Assembly (NCBI RefSeq): GCF_019823065.1
Contig: NZ_CP081966.1
Location: 1,519,501 to 1,583,500, forward strand
From: Pseudomonas mosselii
GTDB taxonomy: Bacteria; Pseudomonadota; Gammaproteobacteria; Pseudomonadales; Pseudomonadaceae
Length of the DNA: 64,000 bases
Reading direction: 5' to 3'
The notes below the pieces were generated by a model. The model ran no database searches. It worked only from the letters and a program-made list of their open reading frames with translations, and was not told the origin of the DNA. The position numbers were made by a program, and so were the translations under genes. Below, piece after piece: positions 52,896 to 61,763 of the stretch (positions are counted from its first letter, which is position 1; every line of letters begins with the position of its first letter).

Positions 52896-55403
52896 ATGAC
52901 CAATCATTCCATCCTGGCGGCCATGGGCCGCTGCTTGCTGTTGCCGGCCTGGCTGGCCGTCCACGCGCCCGCTAGCCAGGCCGCCGGCAATGCACTTGGT
53001 GCCGTCGATGGCCTGCCGCGCGAGTTCGAAGCGCATTTTTTTGATGTGCCGCTGGCGGTCCGGGTCGACCTTGATGGGCGCTACCTGGGTGATGCCATGG
53101 TGGTGCTCAGTCGCGATCAGCGCGTGCAGCTGCTGGAGTTCACCGATACCCTCGACAGCCGTGAACCGGAAAGCCTCCGCCGCCGCTGGCACGAGCGCCT
53201 GTTTGACGGCCGTCCTTTGGGGGACTGCCGCGGTGATTGCCCCGACGGCCTGCGCGCGGTGCACTACAGCCTAGTGAACTCGCAGCTGTCACTATTGACC
53301 GACCAGGCCGAGATCGCTGAGGTCAGTGAACGTTTTTACCGCCAGCCGGAGCAGGGCAGCTATGGGCTGCTACTACGCAACCAGCTCAACCTGGTCAATG
53401 ACGGCCATGCCACCAGTGGTCGTTATGCATTGCAGGGCCAGGGCAGCGTCGGCAATTGGACCACCTTGGCCGATGGCCAGCTTGACCGGGGTAGCGACAG
53501 CCGCCAGGGCACGCGCCACCGGGTCGACCAGCTGTATGCCGAGCGCCTGGTAGAAAACCAGTTTTATCGGCTGGGCTACTTCACCCCCAGTGCCCAGGGG
53601 TTGACCCGCCAGCCGCGGTTGATGGGAAGCACGGCCGATACCACCTTCGGCTTGATGCTGGGCAGCAGCGACAGCCTGGCCATCGATACTGGCGCACCCA
53701 GCACCACGCCGATCTACGTTACCCCTAATCGTCCCGCCGTCGCCGAGGTCTATCGCAATGGCGTGCTGATCAACAGTCAACCGGTGCAGCCTGGTTTGCA
53801 GACCCTCGACACCAAGGTCCTGCCCGGGGGCATCTACGAAGTCGAGGTACGGCTGGTCGAAGACGGCCAGGAAACCTCGCGCAGTCAGGAGTTCATCTAC
53901 AAACCCAGTAACTGGCGCAGCACCGATGCGCCCTGGCGCTACAACCTTTACCTGGGGCGCCAGAGCACATTGCTGAGCAACTGGGAGCGTGATACCGACG
54001 ACAGCCTCGCCGCTGGCGTGCTGGCCAACTACATGTTGCATCCGCGGGCGATCCTGGGTATGTCGGCGCAACGGGTTGATGACGCCATGCAGTATGGCAC
54101 CTCGCTGGACTGGGATATGCGTGAGCGTTTCAAGCTGTACGCCAACCTGTTCCAGACGCAAGGGCAGGGCAACGGCTACGACATCCAGCTGATCCATGCC
54201 TATGACAGCGGTTCGTTGGTTGCCAGCCACAGCCGAACCTGGCTGGCGCGCCCTGACTGGCGCCGCCTCGATGATAGAGCGCGGCGGCCATTCCAGGCGC
54301 GCCAGACACAGTCGTCCCTGTCGCTGAACCATCGCCTCGACCCGCGCAATACCGTCAGCATGCGGCTTTCGCAGTCTGAAGATGTCAATGCCGGCACCGG
54401 TCTCGACCTGGGGTGGGCTTACTATGGTCGGCTGCTGGGCTCCGATGCCAACTGGCGGTTGTCGCTGTTCGATCGTCCAGGAACGGCAGCCACCGGCGAA
54501 TCTCGCAGCCGCGGCGTCAACTTGAGCCTGAGCATGAGTCTGGGTGGCGGCAGTGGTCGGCGTGTGTCCGCCAGTGTCGGTAGCCGCACCTCGCGCGACG
54601 GCGGGCGCGATCTCAACGCCTCGCTGGCCTACCAGCAAGATGTCGATATCGGCCCGCTGCGCAGCGTCGGCGCAACGCTCAGTGCGGACCGCTACGGCGC
54701 AGGGCTTGGCGGCGATACCCAGTTCGAGAGTCAGGTCGTGCACGGCGATGCCTATGTCCAGCGTTCGTCCTACAGCGGCGACTTCACCGGTGGCCTGAAT
54801 CTGCAGAGCATGTTGGCCGTGGGAGCAGGCAAGGCGGCCATGAGTGGTCAGTACCTGCCGCACCAGGCCGGGCTGATCGTTGATGTCGAGACCGATATCG
54901 AGGGGTTGAAGCTGCGCGCCGACGACCTCCATGGCGGTTCCGCCAACCTGCAGCCTGGGCGCAACCTGATCCCGGTTGCAGCCTACAAGGCCGGGCATGT
55001 GCAGTTCGATTTTGAGGGCAGCGCGGTCACCGCAGCCGTTATCCAGCCCGCGAGCCTGGACTATCACCTCAACCGTGGCGGCATCGAATACCGTGAACTG
55101 CGGGTGTTGCGCACTGTTACCGTGCTTGGGCGCCTGTTTGACGAGCATGGCAAGCCGATGCGCGGCGCCCAGTTGATCAACCACGCCAGCCGCAGTGTCA
55201 CCGAAACCGATGGCTTCTTTGCGGTCGAGATGAGCGAGTTGAACCCTACTTTGGAGATTCGCCAGCAGGGGCAGGCGGTATGCCTGCTGAGTCTGGACGT
55301 GAGCACGTTGGCGCGGGAGGACGATGTGCTGCTGGCTGGCGACCAACGCTGTGTGCCTGGGGTGGCGCAGGTCGAGGCGGTTGTACGCAACGGGCAGGGT
55401 TAA
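52896..55403 (+). CDS. CS1-type fimbrial usher
   Basis: An 835-residue outer-membrane usher of the alpha (CooC/TcfC/CblC) class. A signal peptide (to about SQAAG) is followed by an N-terminal domain, then a barrel region rich in alternating aromatic strands, with plug-like and periplasmic C-terminal domains (VTVLGRLFDEHGKPMRGAQLINHASRSVTETDGFFAVEM). It threads subunits delivered by the chaperone. The start at 52896 gives the best signal peptide; a GTG at 52869 with GAGGG is an alternative. The gene lies 86 nt after the pilin gene. Confidence 0.87.
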   Translation: MTNHSILAAMGRCLLLPAWLAVHAPASQAAGNALGAVDGLPREFEAHFFDVPLAVRVDLDGRYLGDAMVVLSRDQRVQLLEFTDTLDSREPESLRRRWHERLFDGRPLGDCRGDCPDGLRAVHYSLVNSQLSLLTDQAEIAEVSERFYRQPEQGSYGLLLRNQLNLVNDGHATSGRYALQGQGSVGNWTTLADGQLDRGSDSRQGTRHRVDQLYAERLVENQFYRLGYFTPSAQGLTRQPRLMGSTADTTFGLMLGSSDSLAIDTGAPSTTPIYVTPNRPAVAEVYRNGVLINSQPVQPGLQTLDTKVLPGGIYEVEVRLVEDGQETSRSQEFIYKPSNWRSTDAPWRYNLYLGRQSTLLSNWERDTDDSLAAGVLANYMLHPRAILGMSAQRVDDAMQYGTSLDWDMRERFKLYANLFQTQGQGNGYDIQLIHAYDSGSLVASHSRTWLARPDWRRLDDRARRPFQARQTQSSLSLNHRLDPRNTVSMRLSQSEDVNAGTGLDLGWAYYGRLLGSDANWRLSLFDRPGTAATGESRSRGVNLSLSMSLGGGSGRRVSASVGSRTSRDGGRDLNASLAYQQDVDIGPLRSVGATLSADRYGAGLGGDTQFESQVVHGDAYVQRSSYSGDFTGGLNLQSMLAVGAGKAAMSGQYLPHQAGLIVDVETDIEGLKLRADDLHGGSANLQPGRNLIPVAAYKAGHVQFDFEGSAVTAAVIQPASLDYHLNRGGIEYRELRVLRTVTVLGRLFDEHGKPMRGAQLINHASRSVTETDGFFAVEMSELNPTLEIRQQGQAVCLLSLDVSTLAREDDVLLAGDQRCVPGVAQVEAVVRNGQG

Positions 55404-55476
55404 GCCGTTCAGTAAGGTGCAGCTCGGATGATCCCTGCTCAGGGTAAAGGCCTACTGCCGTTTAGGGCGTTTCAGA

Positions 55477-55516
55477 TGGCCATGCGGGAAGGTTCCCGCA
55501 GGTTCGGCCATGGCCA
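55477..55516 (+). other. Stem-loop between usher and chaperone genes
   Basis: GCGGGAA-GG-TTCCCGC (55484-55499) is a perfect inner hairpin, and TGGCCAT/ATGGCCA (55477-55483, 55510-55516) can extend it. It lies in the 166-nt gap between usher and chaperone. It may adjust relative amounts of these proteins by attenuation or mRNA processing. Confidence 0.5.
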
Positions 55517-55569
55517 CGCAGCCACTCCCCATCAATACTTTCCCGTCAATGACGCACGGAGTTCGCATC

Positions 55570-56304
55570 ATGAATATTTTCCGCCTGCTGGCCTCGACAC
55601 TGCTGGCGCTGCCTCTGGTTGCCAGTGCCGCTCCCGAGCTCAATGTCGGCGCGCTTTATGACTACGTCGACGGTGACAAGAGCACCTTGCTCAAGCGGGT
55701 ACGCAACAGCGGCGACACCACTGCGTTCGTCAAGGTCAGCGTCGCTGAACTGGTGTATGACGCAACTGGTGTTGCCCGTGAAATTGCCACCGATGGGCTG
55801 CCACTGGAACAGCGCGGCTTGATCGCCAGCCCGGCGCGGCTGATCATCCCCGCCCAAGGCATGCAGGCGGTACGCCTGCTTTATCGTGGCTCACGGGAGC
55901 AGGAGCGCTATTTCCGTCTGCGCTTCGTACCGGTGCTTCCGGAGTCGGGCGATGGTTTCATGGTGGATGACCAGGAGGCGGAAAAGTACCGTGACAGCCT
56001 CAAGGCCGGGGTCAATCTGCTGGCCGGATATGGCTCGCTGTTGTTCGTCCGGCCTGCCGAGACACGCTACCAGACCCACGTACGGCGCGCAGGCGGGCAA
56101 CTGACTGTCGTGAACCAGGGTAACGCCACGGTTGTGCTCGATCATTTTCGCCTGTGCCAAGCCGCAGGGCAGGGATGTGCGCCCGCCACCAAACACCACG
56201 TCCTGCCGGGTCGCACCCGGCAGTTCGACGGGGAGACCGGCAAGGTGCATCAGCTCGAGTTAATTGAGGGCGGTAATACCAAGGCAATGGTGGTGGAGGG
56301 ATGA
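55570..56304 (+). CDS. CS1-type fimbrial periplasmic chaperone
   Basis: A 244-residue periplasmic pilus chaperone of the CooB/CblB class. The signal peptide ends near VASAA. Two immunoglobulin-like domains follow: the first contains LVYDATGVAREIATDGLPLEQRGLIASPARLIIPAQGMQAVRLLYRG with the subunit-binding strand, and the second (about 140-244) has two Cys (FRLCQAAGQGC). It delivers pilin and tip protein to the usher. GGAG precedes the ATG at 55570. It overlaps the tip-protein gene by 4 nt. Confidence 0.86.
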   Translation: MNIFRLLASTLLALPLVASAAPELNVGALYDYVDGDKSTLLKRVRNSGDTTAFVKVSVAELVYDATGVAREIATDGLPLEQRGLIASPARLIIPAQGMQAVRLLYRGSREQERYFRLRFVPVLPESGDGFMVDDQEAEKYRDSLKAGVNLLAGYGSLLFVRPAETRYQTHVRRAGGQLTVVNQGNATVVLDHFRLCQAAGQGCAPATKHHVLPGRTRQFDGETGKVHQLELIEGGNTKAMVVEG

Positions 56305-57509
56305 TCGTGTTTTTTTCATCCATCAGACAGCGAGGGTGGGCACGCTGGGGCTGCGCGATAGTACTGTGCGGGGTCATGCCAGTGGCCAGCGCATTGGACG
56401 TGACTATCAGCGCAGAGTACCGGGGTGGCGGATCAGGTCGCTTCGAAAACACAACGCCTCCGGGTGGGGTGTGCAGGTACTGGCCCACCACGTGCCGAGG
56501 GGCCACGACGGTCGACTTGCCGATTACCTTCACGAAAAAAGCGGTACAGGAGGCGGCGGATCCGCGCGACGAGTTCTTCCTGCAGCTTCCCGGGCGGCGT
56601 GAGGTGGACGTCTACCACGATGAAACCGGTGAGCCGCGACGAATGGCCTTCGAGTGGACGTTGTTCAGCGTGATTGCGAAGAGCGCAAGGCTCGATCGCA
56701 ATCCAACTTATAACCGGATACTCGGAGGATGTGTTTTCGGTGGTGGATCGTCCGGCAGTTGGGGAGATGGCAGGGCGCGGGTGCTTTGGCGTCTAAGTGA
56801 TTCGCTCACGCCTGGCGCTTGCTGGTCGCGTAGCATCTATGCTCCCGCAGGCACCGTGATGCAGGCTGACGTTGAAGAACTCAGTGTGGGTTTCAACCTG
56901 AACATACCGCCACCTTACCGGCTCAAGGCCGGCAAGTACCGGGGCTCGACCACCTTTCGCATCGGCCCGGGTGGTGATTTCGACTTTGGCAACGATGTCA
57001 GCAACCTGAGTGGTGACAGCCTCACCATCAATTTCGAACTCGATGTGCAGCACGCCTTCATGTTCGAGTTTCCGCCTGGTTCCGACCGGGCTGTGCTGGA
57101 GCCCAGGAACGGCTGGCAGGCCTGGTTGGCCGGTGGCAAGGCGCCGCAGCGCATCTATCGCGACCTGCCGTTCAGGGTGTGGTCCACCGGCCCGTTCAAG
57201 GTCTATAAGCTTTGCCAGCACGACATGGGCGCGCACTGCGCGATCCGCAGTGACGAAGGGGAACAGGTGGCTGTGGAGGTCGCCATGAGTCTGCCTGCGG
57301 GTATCCAGCACCGGGGCCAGGCGGTGGAACGCCTGCAGTTGCCTACTGGCCGCTTCGCGGCGCTTCAGTTCGAGGCGGCCATGCCAACGTTGAATCGACC
57401 AGGCCAGTTGCATTTCGAGGTGGGACGCAGTGATGTACAAGCGATGCTCAAGCACCCTGGCAGTACTTATGACGGCCAGGTCACCGTGGTCTTCGACGCC
57501 GAGCTTTAA
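56301..57509 (+). CDS. CS1-type fimbrial tip protein/adhesin
   Basis: A 402-residue exported protein in the position of CooD/CblD, the tip-located minor subunit that often carries the adhesive site. The signal peptide ends near PVASA. The N-terminal half (LDVTISAEYRGGGSGRFENTTPPGG onward) contains several Cys pairs, and the C-terminal half looks like a pilin domain. The ATG overlaps the chaperone stop (ATGA). The receptor is unknown. Its codon use is less biased than in the surrounding backbone genes, fitting an accessory region. Confidence 0.8.
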   Translation: MIVFFSSIRQRGWARWGCAIVLCGVMPVASALDVTISAEYRGGGSGRFENTTPPGGVCRYWPTTCRGATTVDLPITFTKKAVQEAADPRDEFFLQLPGRREVDVYHDETGEPRRMAFEWTLFSVIAKSARLDRNPTYNRILGGCVFGGGSSGSWGDGRARVLWRLSDSLTPGACWSRSIYAPAGTVMQADVEELSVGFNLNIPPPYRLKAGKYRGSTTFRIGPGGDFDFGNDVSNLSGDSLTINFELDVQHAFMFEFPPGSDRAVLEPRNGWQAWLAGGKAPQRIYRDLPFRVWSTGPFKVYKLCQHDMGAHCAIRSDEGEQVAVEVAMSLPAGIQHRGQAVERLQLPTGRFAALQFEAAMPTLNRPGQLHFEVGRSDVQAMLKHPGSTYDGQVTVVFDAEL

Positions 57510-57539
57510 CCGGCTGAGGTAGCGCACGAGGTAAACGCT

Positions 57540-58166
57540 ATGCACAGAGCACTTGTGGTTGACGACCACCCTTTCATCCGCAGCACCGTCTGTATGCTGC
57601 TGCGCCAGCAACGCCTGGAGATAATCGGCCAGGCCGACAATGGCATCGACGCGGTGCGCCTGGCCCGTGAGCATGCGCCGGACCTGGTAATTCTCGATAT
57701 CGCCATGCCGGGCCTGGATGGGCTGGAAGTGATCGCCCGGATCAAGGCCCTGGGGACGCCCACGCGTATAGTGGTGCTGACCTCGCAACTGGCCGAGTCC
57801 TACTCATTGCGCTGCATGCAGGCTGGGGCCGTTGGGTATGTGTCTAAAACCGATGATCTCGATGAACTCGGCAAAGCGGTGCGCGCTGTGCTGTCTGGCT
57901 ATAGCTACTTTCCCGAAGTGGCGCTCAGCTCGGTCAACCGCCGTGACCTGCAGGCAACCGAGGCACAGTGCATCGCCAGTTTGACCGATCGCGAGTTGAT
58001 GGTCCTCCAGCACTTGGCGCGTGGCTATAGTAACAAAGCCATCGGCGAGGCCATGTTGTTGAGCAACAAGACCATCAGTACCTACAAGATTCGCCTACTG
58101 GAAAAGCTGCGACTCAGCTCGTTGATCGACCTGGCGGATTTCGCCCGTCGCAACGCGCTCATCTGA
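57540..58166 (+). CDS. LuxR/NarL-type response regulator beside fimbrial operon
   Basis: A 208-residue two-component regulator. The receiver has the acidic pocket Asp8/Asp9 and phospho-acceptor Asp53 (LVILDIAMPG), Thr/Ser and Lys in VLTSQ and SKTDDL, followed by a C-terminal LuxR helix-turn-helix (LTDRELMVLQHLARGYSNKAIGEAMLLSNKTISTYKIRLLEKL). It is similar in layout to BvgA and RocA1. It lies 30 nt after the tip-protein gene, so it may be part of the same transcript, and is followed 13 nt later by the sensor gene. Likely target: the fimbrial operon promoter. Confidence 0.9.
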   Translation: MHRALVVDDHPFIRSTVCMLLRQQRLEIIGQADNGIDAVRLAREHAPDLVILDIAMPGLDGLEVIARIKALGTPTRIVVLTSQLAESYSLRCMQAGAVGYVSKTDDLDELGKAVRAVLSGYSYFPEVALSSVNRRDLQATEAQCIASLTDRELMVLQHLARGYSNKAIGEAMLLSNKTISTYKIRLLEKLRLSSLIDLADFARRNALI

Positions 58167-58179
58167 GCGCTGTAGTCCC

Positions 58180-61100
58180 GTGTTCCTGCGTGCCTTGCTG
58201 ATAGGGATACTGGGGGGGCTTGGCTACCTGCCAACTTGCGCGGCCGTGCAATTGCATGCACGCCCCGCCCCGCAGACACCGCCGCCGGTTCTGGATCACG
58301 AGGAACTGCGTTGGCTGTGGGAGCACCGCGTGTTACGCCTGGGCGTGATCGCCCGTGACAACCCACCGTTCGACATGCTTACCACGGGGCAGGCCTACGA
58401 GGGCATCACCGCCGATTACGTCGGGCTGCTGGCGAGTCAACTGCGCCTCGAAGTGCAGTTGCAGGTGTTTGCATCGTTCGCCGAGACGGCAGCTGCCCTG
58501 CGCCAAGGCCGTATCGACCTGCTCGGGTCCGTCAGCCCGCAGCAGGCGCTCGAGGCAGGTCTGCATCTGTCTGCGCCCTATGCCCAGGATCGTCCCTTGC
58601 TGATCGCCCCGCAGGAGCATGCGCGGGAACGGGCCCGCAGCGGCGCCAGCTTCAGGTTGGCGCTGGTCGACGGATATCGTCCGCGCCAACAGGTACAGGC
58701 GTTATACCCCTTGGCCGAAATCCAGCTTCATCCCTCGCCGTTCAGCGCCTTGGCGGCACTCGCGCTGGGTGACGCCGACCTTTATCTGGGCAGCACGCTC
58801 GGAAGCCGTTATCTCCTGGGCCGCAACCAATGGAACGGTGCCGAGGAAATTGGCCATGCGGCCCTGACCAGCCAAGCTGTCGGTTTTGCCATGGCCCGCG
58901 ACAACAAGGCGTTGATCGGCCTGGTTGATCGAGTATTGGACGGCCTTGGCGATCAACATGCGGATATTCACGAGCGTTGGCATGCCCGACCTGCTGCCGT
59001 GCACAGGTCGCCAGGCATCCCGCTGAGCGATGTCGAGCGGCACTGGCTGGCTGAAAACCCACGCATCAAGGTGCTGGTGAATGAACAGGCAATGCCGCTG
59101 AGCTATCGCGATGGTAAAGGCCAACTGCAAGGGTTGAGCTTCGATCTGTTGCAATTGCTTGGCCGGCGAACGGGCTTGGAGTTTGACGTCGAGGCAGGTG
59201 GCACTACGGCACAGATGGTCGAGCAGGTACGCATGGGAAAGGCACAATTGATCGCGGGCCTGCCCTACAGCCCGGCGCGTGGAGAGCGCCTGCGATTCAC
59301 TCGTGGCTTTCTGAGTTCTGCGTATGTGCTGGTGATGCAGGGGCACGCCGAGCGGCCAGGTGATCTCGCCCAGCTGAACGGGCGGCGGCTGGCACTGGAG
59401 GAAGGCAGCGTGGCACAGGCGTTGCTGGCCCAGGCATATCCGAGGGTCGTGCAGTCACCGGTCAATGGTGCGTTGGAGGCGGTGCACGCGGTGGCCGCCG
59501 GGAGAGTCGCGGCAGCCGTGCTGCCACTCGTCCAGGCCCGGTTACTGGTTGCTCGCTGGTACCCGGGGCGGCTGCGGATCAGCAGCCTGGCCTTGCCAGC
59601 GGAGCATTTCGCGTTTGCCAGCAGTCCGGGTGCGGTTCATCTCCAGAGCATCCTCGACAAGGCATTGCTCGATCTGGCACCACGCGAAATCGATGTGCTG
59701 GTCCGGCGCTGGCGCAGTCCGCTGATCGTTGCCGCCAGTGCCTGGCAGCGGTACCGGACTCCCCTGCTGCTGGGATTTCTCGCTGCTTTTGCCGCACTGC
59801 TGGTAGCGCTGCTGTGGATCCGCTACCTACGCCGTCTGCAGGTGCAGCTGCGGCGGGCCAAGCAAGGGGCCGAGGCAGCAAGCCATGCCAAGACTCATTT
59901 CCTGGCAGCCATGAGCCATGAGATCCGCACGCCGTTGCATGCCCTTTTGGGCATGCTGGAGCTCGCCCAACGCAAGGCCGGACGGGGCGTGCTCGATCAC
60001 TTGGCCATCGAGGTGGCCGCTGACGCTGCCCGGGGACTGCAGGAACTGATAGGCGATATCCTCGATGTCACCCGTATCGAGGCGGGCGAGTTACAGTTGA
60101 CGCCAGCGGTGTCATGCCTGCGCGAACAGGTGTCGCAGGTTATCCAGTTGTTCGACCATCAGGCTCGTGTCAAGGGATTGCGGCTCGATCTCACCGTTGA
60201 GGGCGAAGTTGACCGCCCGGTATTGCTTGACCCGGTGCGCTTGCGGCAGGTATTGGCAAATCTGTTGAGCAATGCGATCAAGTTCACCCAGCAGGGGCGG
60301 GTACAGGTGAGCGTCTGTGCTCAGTCCCGCAGCGATTGCCTGGTGGTACGCCTGATCGTCGAGGACACCGGTATCGGCATTGCCAAGGCCGAATTGGCCG
60401 AGCTGGGCCAGCCCTTTCGCCAAGCCAGCAATCAGTCCCAGTCGCCGCGCAGCAGCACGGGGCTTGGATTGGGCATCTGCCGCAGCTTGTGCCAGATGAT
60501 GGGCGGCAACTTGCAGTTGAGCAGCGAACTGGGCAAGGGCACCCAGGCACAAATCCACCTGGAGCTGCCAATTCATCCGCTGGATCCGTCAGAGCCCGTG
60601 GTGGCACCACGCAGTGATGTCCCGTCGGATGCAGTACCGCTGCGCGTGCTGGTGGCGGACGACTATCCGGCCAATCGATTGCTGTTGGCCCAGCAACTTG
60701 ATTACCTGGGGCATCACGCCCGGGTTGCCGAGGATGGAGCGCAGGCCCTACGGCTGTGGTTGAACGAGCACTTCGATGTCGTCATCAGCGATTGCAGCAT
60801 GCCGCGCCTCGACGGCTATGGTCTGGCCAGGGCGATTCGTCTGCATGAGCGTCGCAATGGAGGGACGGCGTGTCGACTAGTCGGGCTCACCGCCAGCGCG
60901 CTGGCGGACGAACGCCGACGCTGCCTAGCGGCAGGCATGGATGATTGCCTATTCAAACCCCTCGGTTTGCAGGCGCTGATCGGTGCCCTGGGCGGCAGTG
61001 TTGCGCAGCAGGGCAAATGTCTGGGGGATGAGGGCGCGCGCACGTCGATATTCGATTTCGATCATCTACGACAGTTGGCGGACAATGATCAGGGCGCACT

Positions 61101-61380
61101 GGAAGCGTTGCTTGCCGATCTGCGTCGCAGCAATCGTGATGATCTCACCCGCCTGGCAGATTCAGGCGACAATCCAAAGGCTCTGGCTGCCTTGGCGCAC
61201 CGGGTCAAGGGCGGCGCACGCATCTTGGGCGCTGGCGATCTGATCAATGCCTGCGAGCGCCTGGAGGGCAGTTGCGCCAGCGCCCCCTTGGATCTTGAAC
61301 GACTTCGCCGTGATGCTCAGGCCTTGCATGCGGTGATGCAAGACCTGGAGCACTATCTGGGCAGCCGGACTCAAGGCTGA
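58180..61380 (+). CDS. BvgS/RocS-like multi-domain sensor kinase
   Basis: A 1066-residue phosphorelay sensor. A signal/anchor is followed by two tandem periplasmic binding-protein (SBP type 3, Venus flytrap) domains (about 45-270 and 285-510). Next come a membrane helix (LLLGFLAAFAALLVALLWI, about 525-545), HisKA with His580 (MSHEIRTPLHALLG), an ATPase domain (DTGIGIAKAE, TGLGLGI), a receiver with Asp871 (VVISDCSMPRLDG) and an Hpt domain with His1007 (ALAHRVKGGARI). This is the full unorthodox BvgS/RocS1 layout. The GTG start is 13 nt after the regulator. The final phosphate acceptor is presumably the adjacent LuxR-type protein. Confidence 0.92.
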   Translation: MFLRALLIGILGGLGYLPTCAAVQLHARPAPQTPPPVLDHEELRWLWEHRVLRLGVIARDNPPFDMLTTGQAYEGITADYVGLLASQLRLEVQLQVFASFAETAAALRQGRIDLLGSVSPQQALEAGLHLSAPYAQDRPLLIAPQEHARERARSGASFRLALVDGYRPRQQVQALYPLAEIQLHPSPFSALAALALGDADLYLGSTLGSRYLLGRNQWNGAEEIGHAALTSQAVGFAMARDNKALIGLVDRVLDGLGDQHADIHERWHARPAAVHRSPGIPLSDVERHWLAENPRIKVLVNEQAMPLSYRDGKGQLQGLSFDLLQLLGRRTGLEFDVEAGGTTAQMVEQVRMGKAQLIAGLPYSPARGERLRFTRGFLSSAYVLVMQGHAERPGDLAQLNGRRLALEEGSVAQALLAQAYPRVVQSPVNGALEAVHAVAAGRVAAAVLPLVQARLLVARWYPGRLRISSLALPAEHFAFASSPGAVHLQSILDKALLDLAPREIDVLVRRWRSPLIVAASAWQRYRTPLLLGFLAAFAALLVALLWIRYLRRLQVQLRRAKQGAEAASHAKTHFLAAMSHEIRTPLHALLGMLELAQRKAGRGVLDHLAIEVAADAARGLQELIGDILDVTRIEAGELQLTPAVSCLREQVSQVIQLFDHQARVKGLRLDLTVEGEVDRPVLLDPVRLRQVLANLLSNAIKFTQQGRVQVSVCAQSRSDCLVVRLIVEDTGIGIAKAELAELGQPFRQASNQSQSPRSSTGLGLGICRSLCQMMGGNLQLSSELGKGTQAQIHLELPIHPLDPSEPVVAPRSDVPSDAVPLRVLVADDYPANRLLLAQQLDYLGHHARVAEDGAQALRLWLNEHFDVVISDCSMPRLDGYGLARAIRLHERRNGGTACRLVGLTASALADERRRCLAAGMDDCLFKPLGLQALIGALGGSVAQQGKCLGDEGARTSIFDFDHLRQLADNDQGALEALLADLRRSNRDDLTRLADSGDNPKALAALAHRVKGGARILGAGDLINACERLEGSCASAPLDLERLRRDAQALHAVMQDLEHYLGSRTQG

Positions 61381-61399
61381 GCGTCATGCCAGGCCAGGT

Positions 61400-61552
61400 T
61401 CATATCCTGCCCAGCAACAAGAGGATCAACAAGACCACCAGTACCACCCCGATTATGCCGGACGGGCCGTAACCCCATGCGCGGGAGTGAGGGAAGACCG
61501 GTAAGCCGCCGATCAGCAGTAAGATCAGGATGATAATGAGGATGGTGGTCAT
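61400..61552 (-). CDS. DUF3309 small membrane protein (50 aa)
   Basis: A 50-residue protein with two hydrophobic helices joined by a conserved turn: MTTILIIILILLLIGGLPVF, then HSRAWGYGPSG, then a Val/Leu-rich helix ending GRI. This matches DUF3309, very short membrane proteins common in proteobacteria and of unknown role. GGAC and an AAGGAC-like sequence precede the ATG. It converges with the sensor gene (19 nt between stops), so it is not part of the fimbrial block. Confidence 0.85.
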   Translation of the reverse strand: MTTILIIILILLLIGGLPVFPHSRAWGYGPSGIIGVVLVVLLILLLLGRI

Positions 61553-61763
61553 GGCGAAGTCCTTGCGTTATGGAAGGGCTGGGGCATAGCGGTAGCCGCT
61601 TAATGTTTCCGACTGGTGCCCTTGTATAAAAATTCAATCCACCTGCCTGACGATTGAATGGCCTGCCGCCCAATGGCGCCGTATTCAGCAGTTTGATGCC
61701 GTACCGGCAGCCGTGGTGTTGTGGCTAGACTCCAGCCATTCCCACTGTTCAAGGCGCTCCACC

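Noticed and set aside
53373..55346. 657-codon open frame opposite the usher gene
   Set aside because: Antisense shadow of a clear usher gene with no recognisable features.
52330..61380. Fimbrial block as a prophage or transposon-borne island
   Set aside because: No integrase, transposase, tRNA target or direct repeats were seen at either edge, so only a general accessory origin can be suggested.
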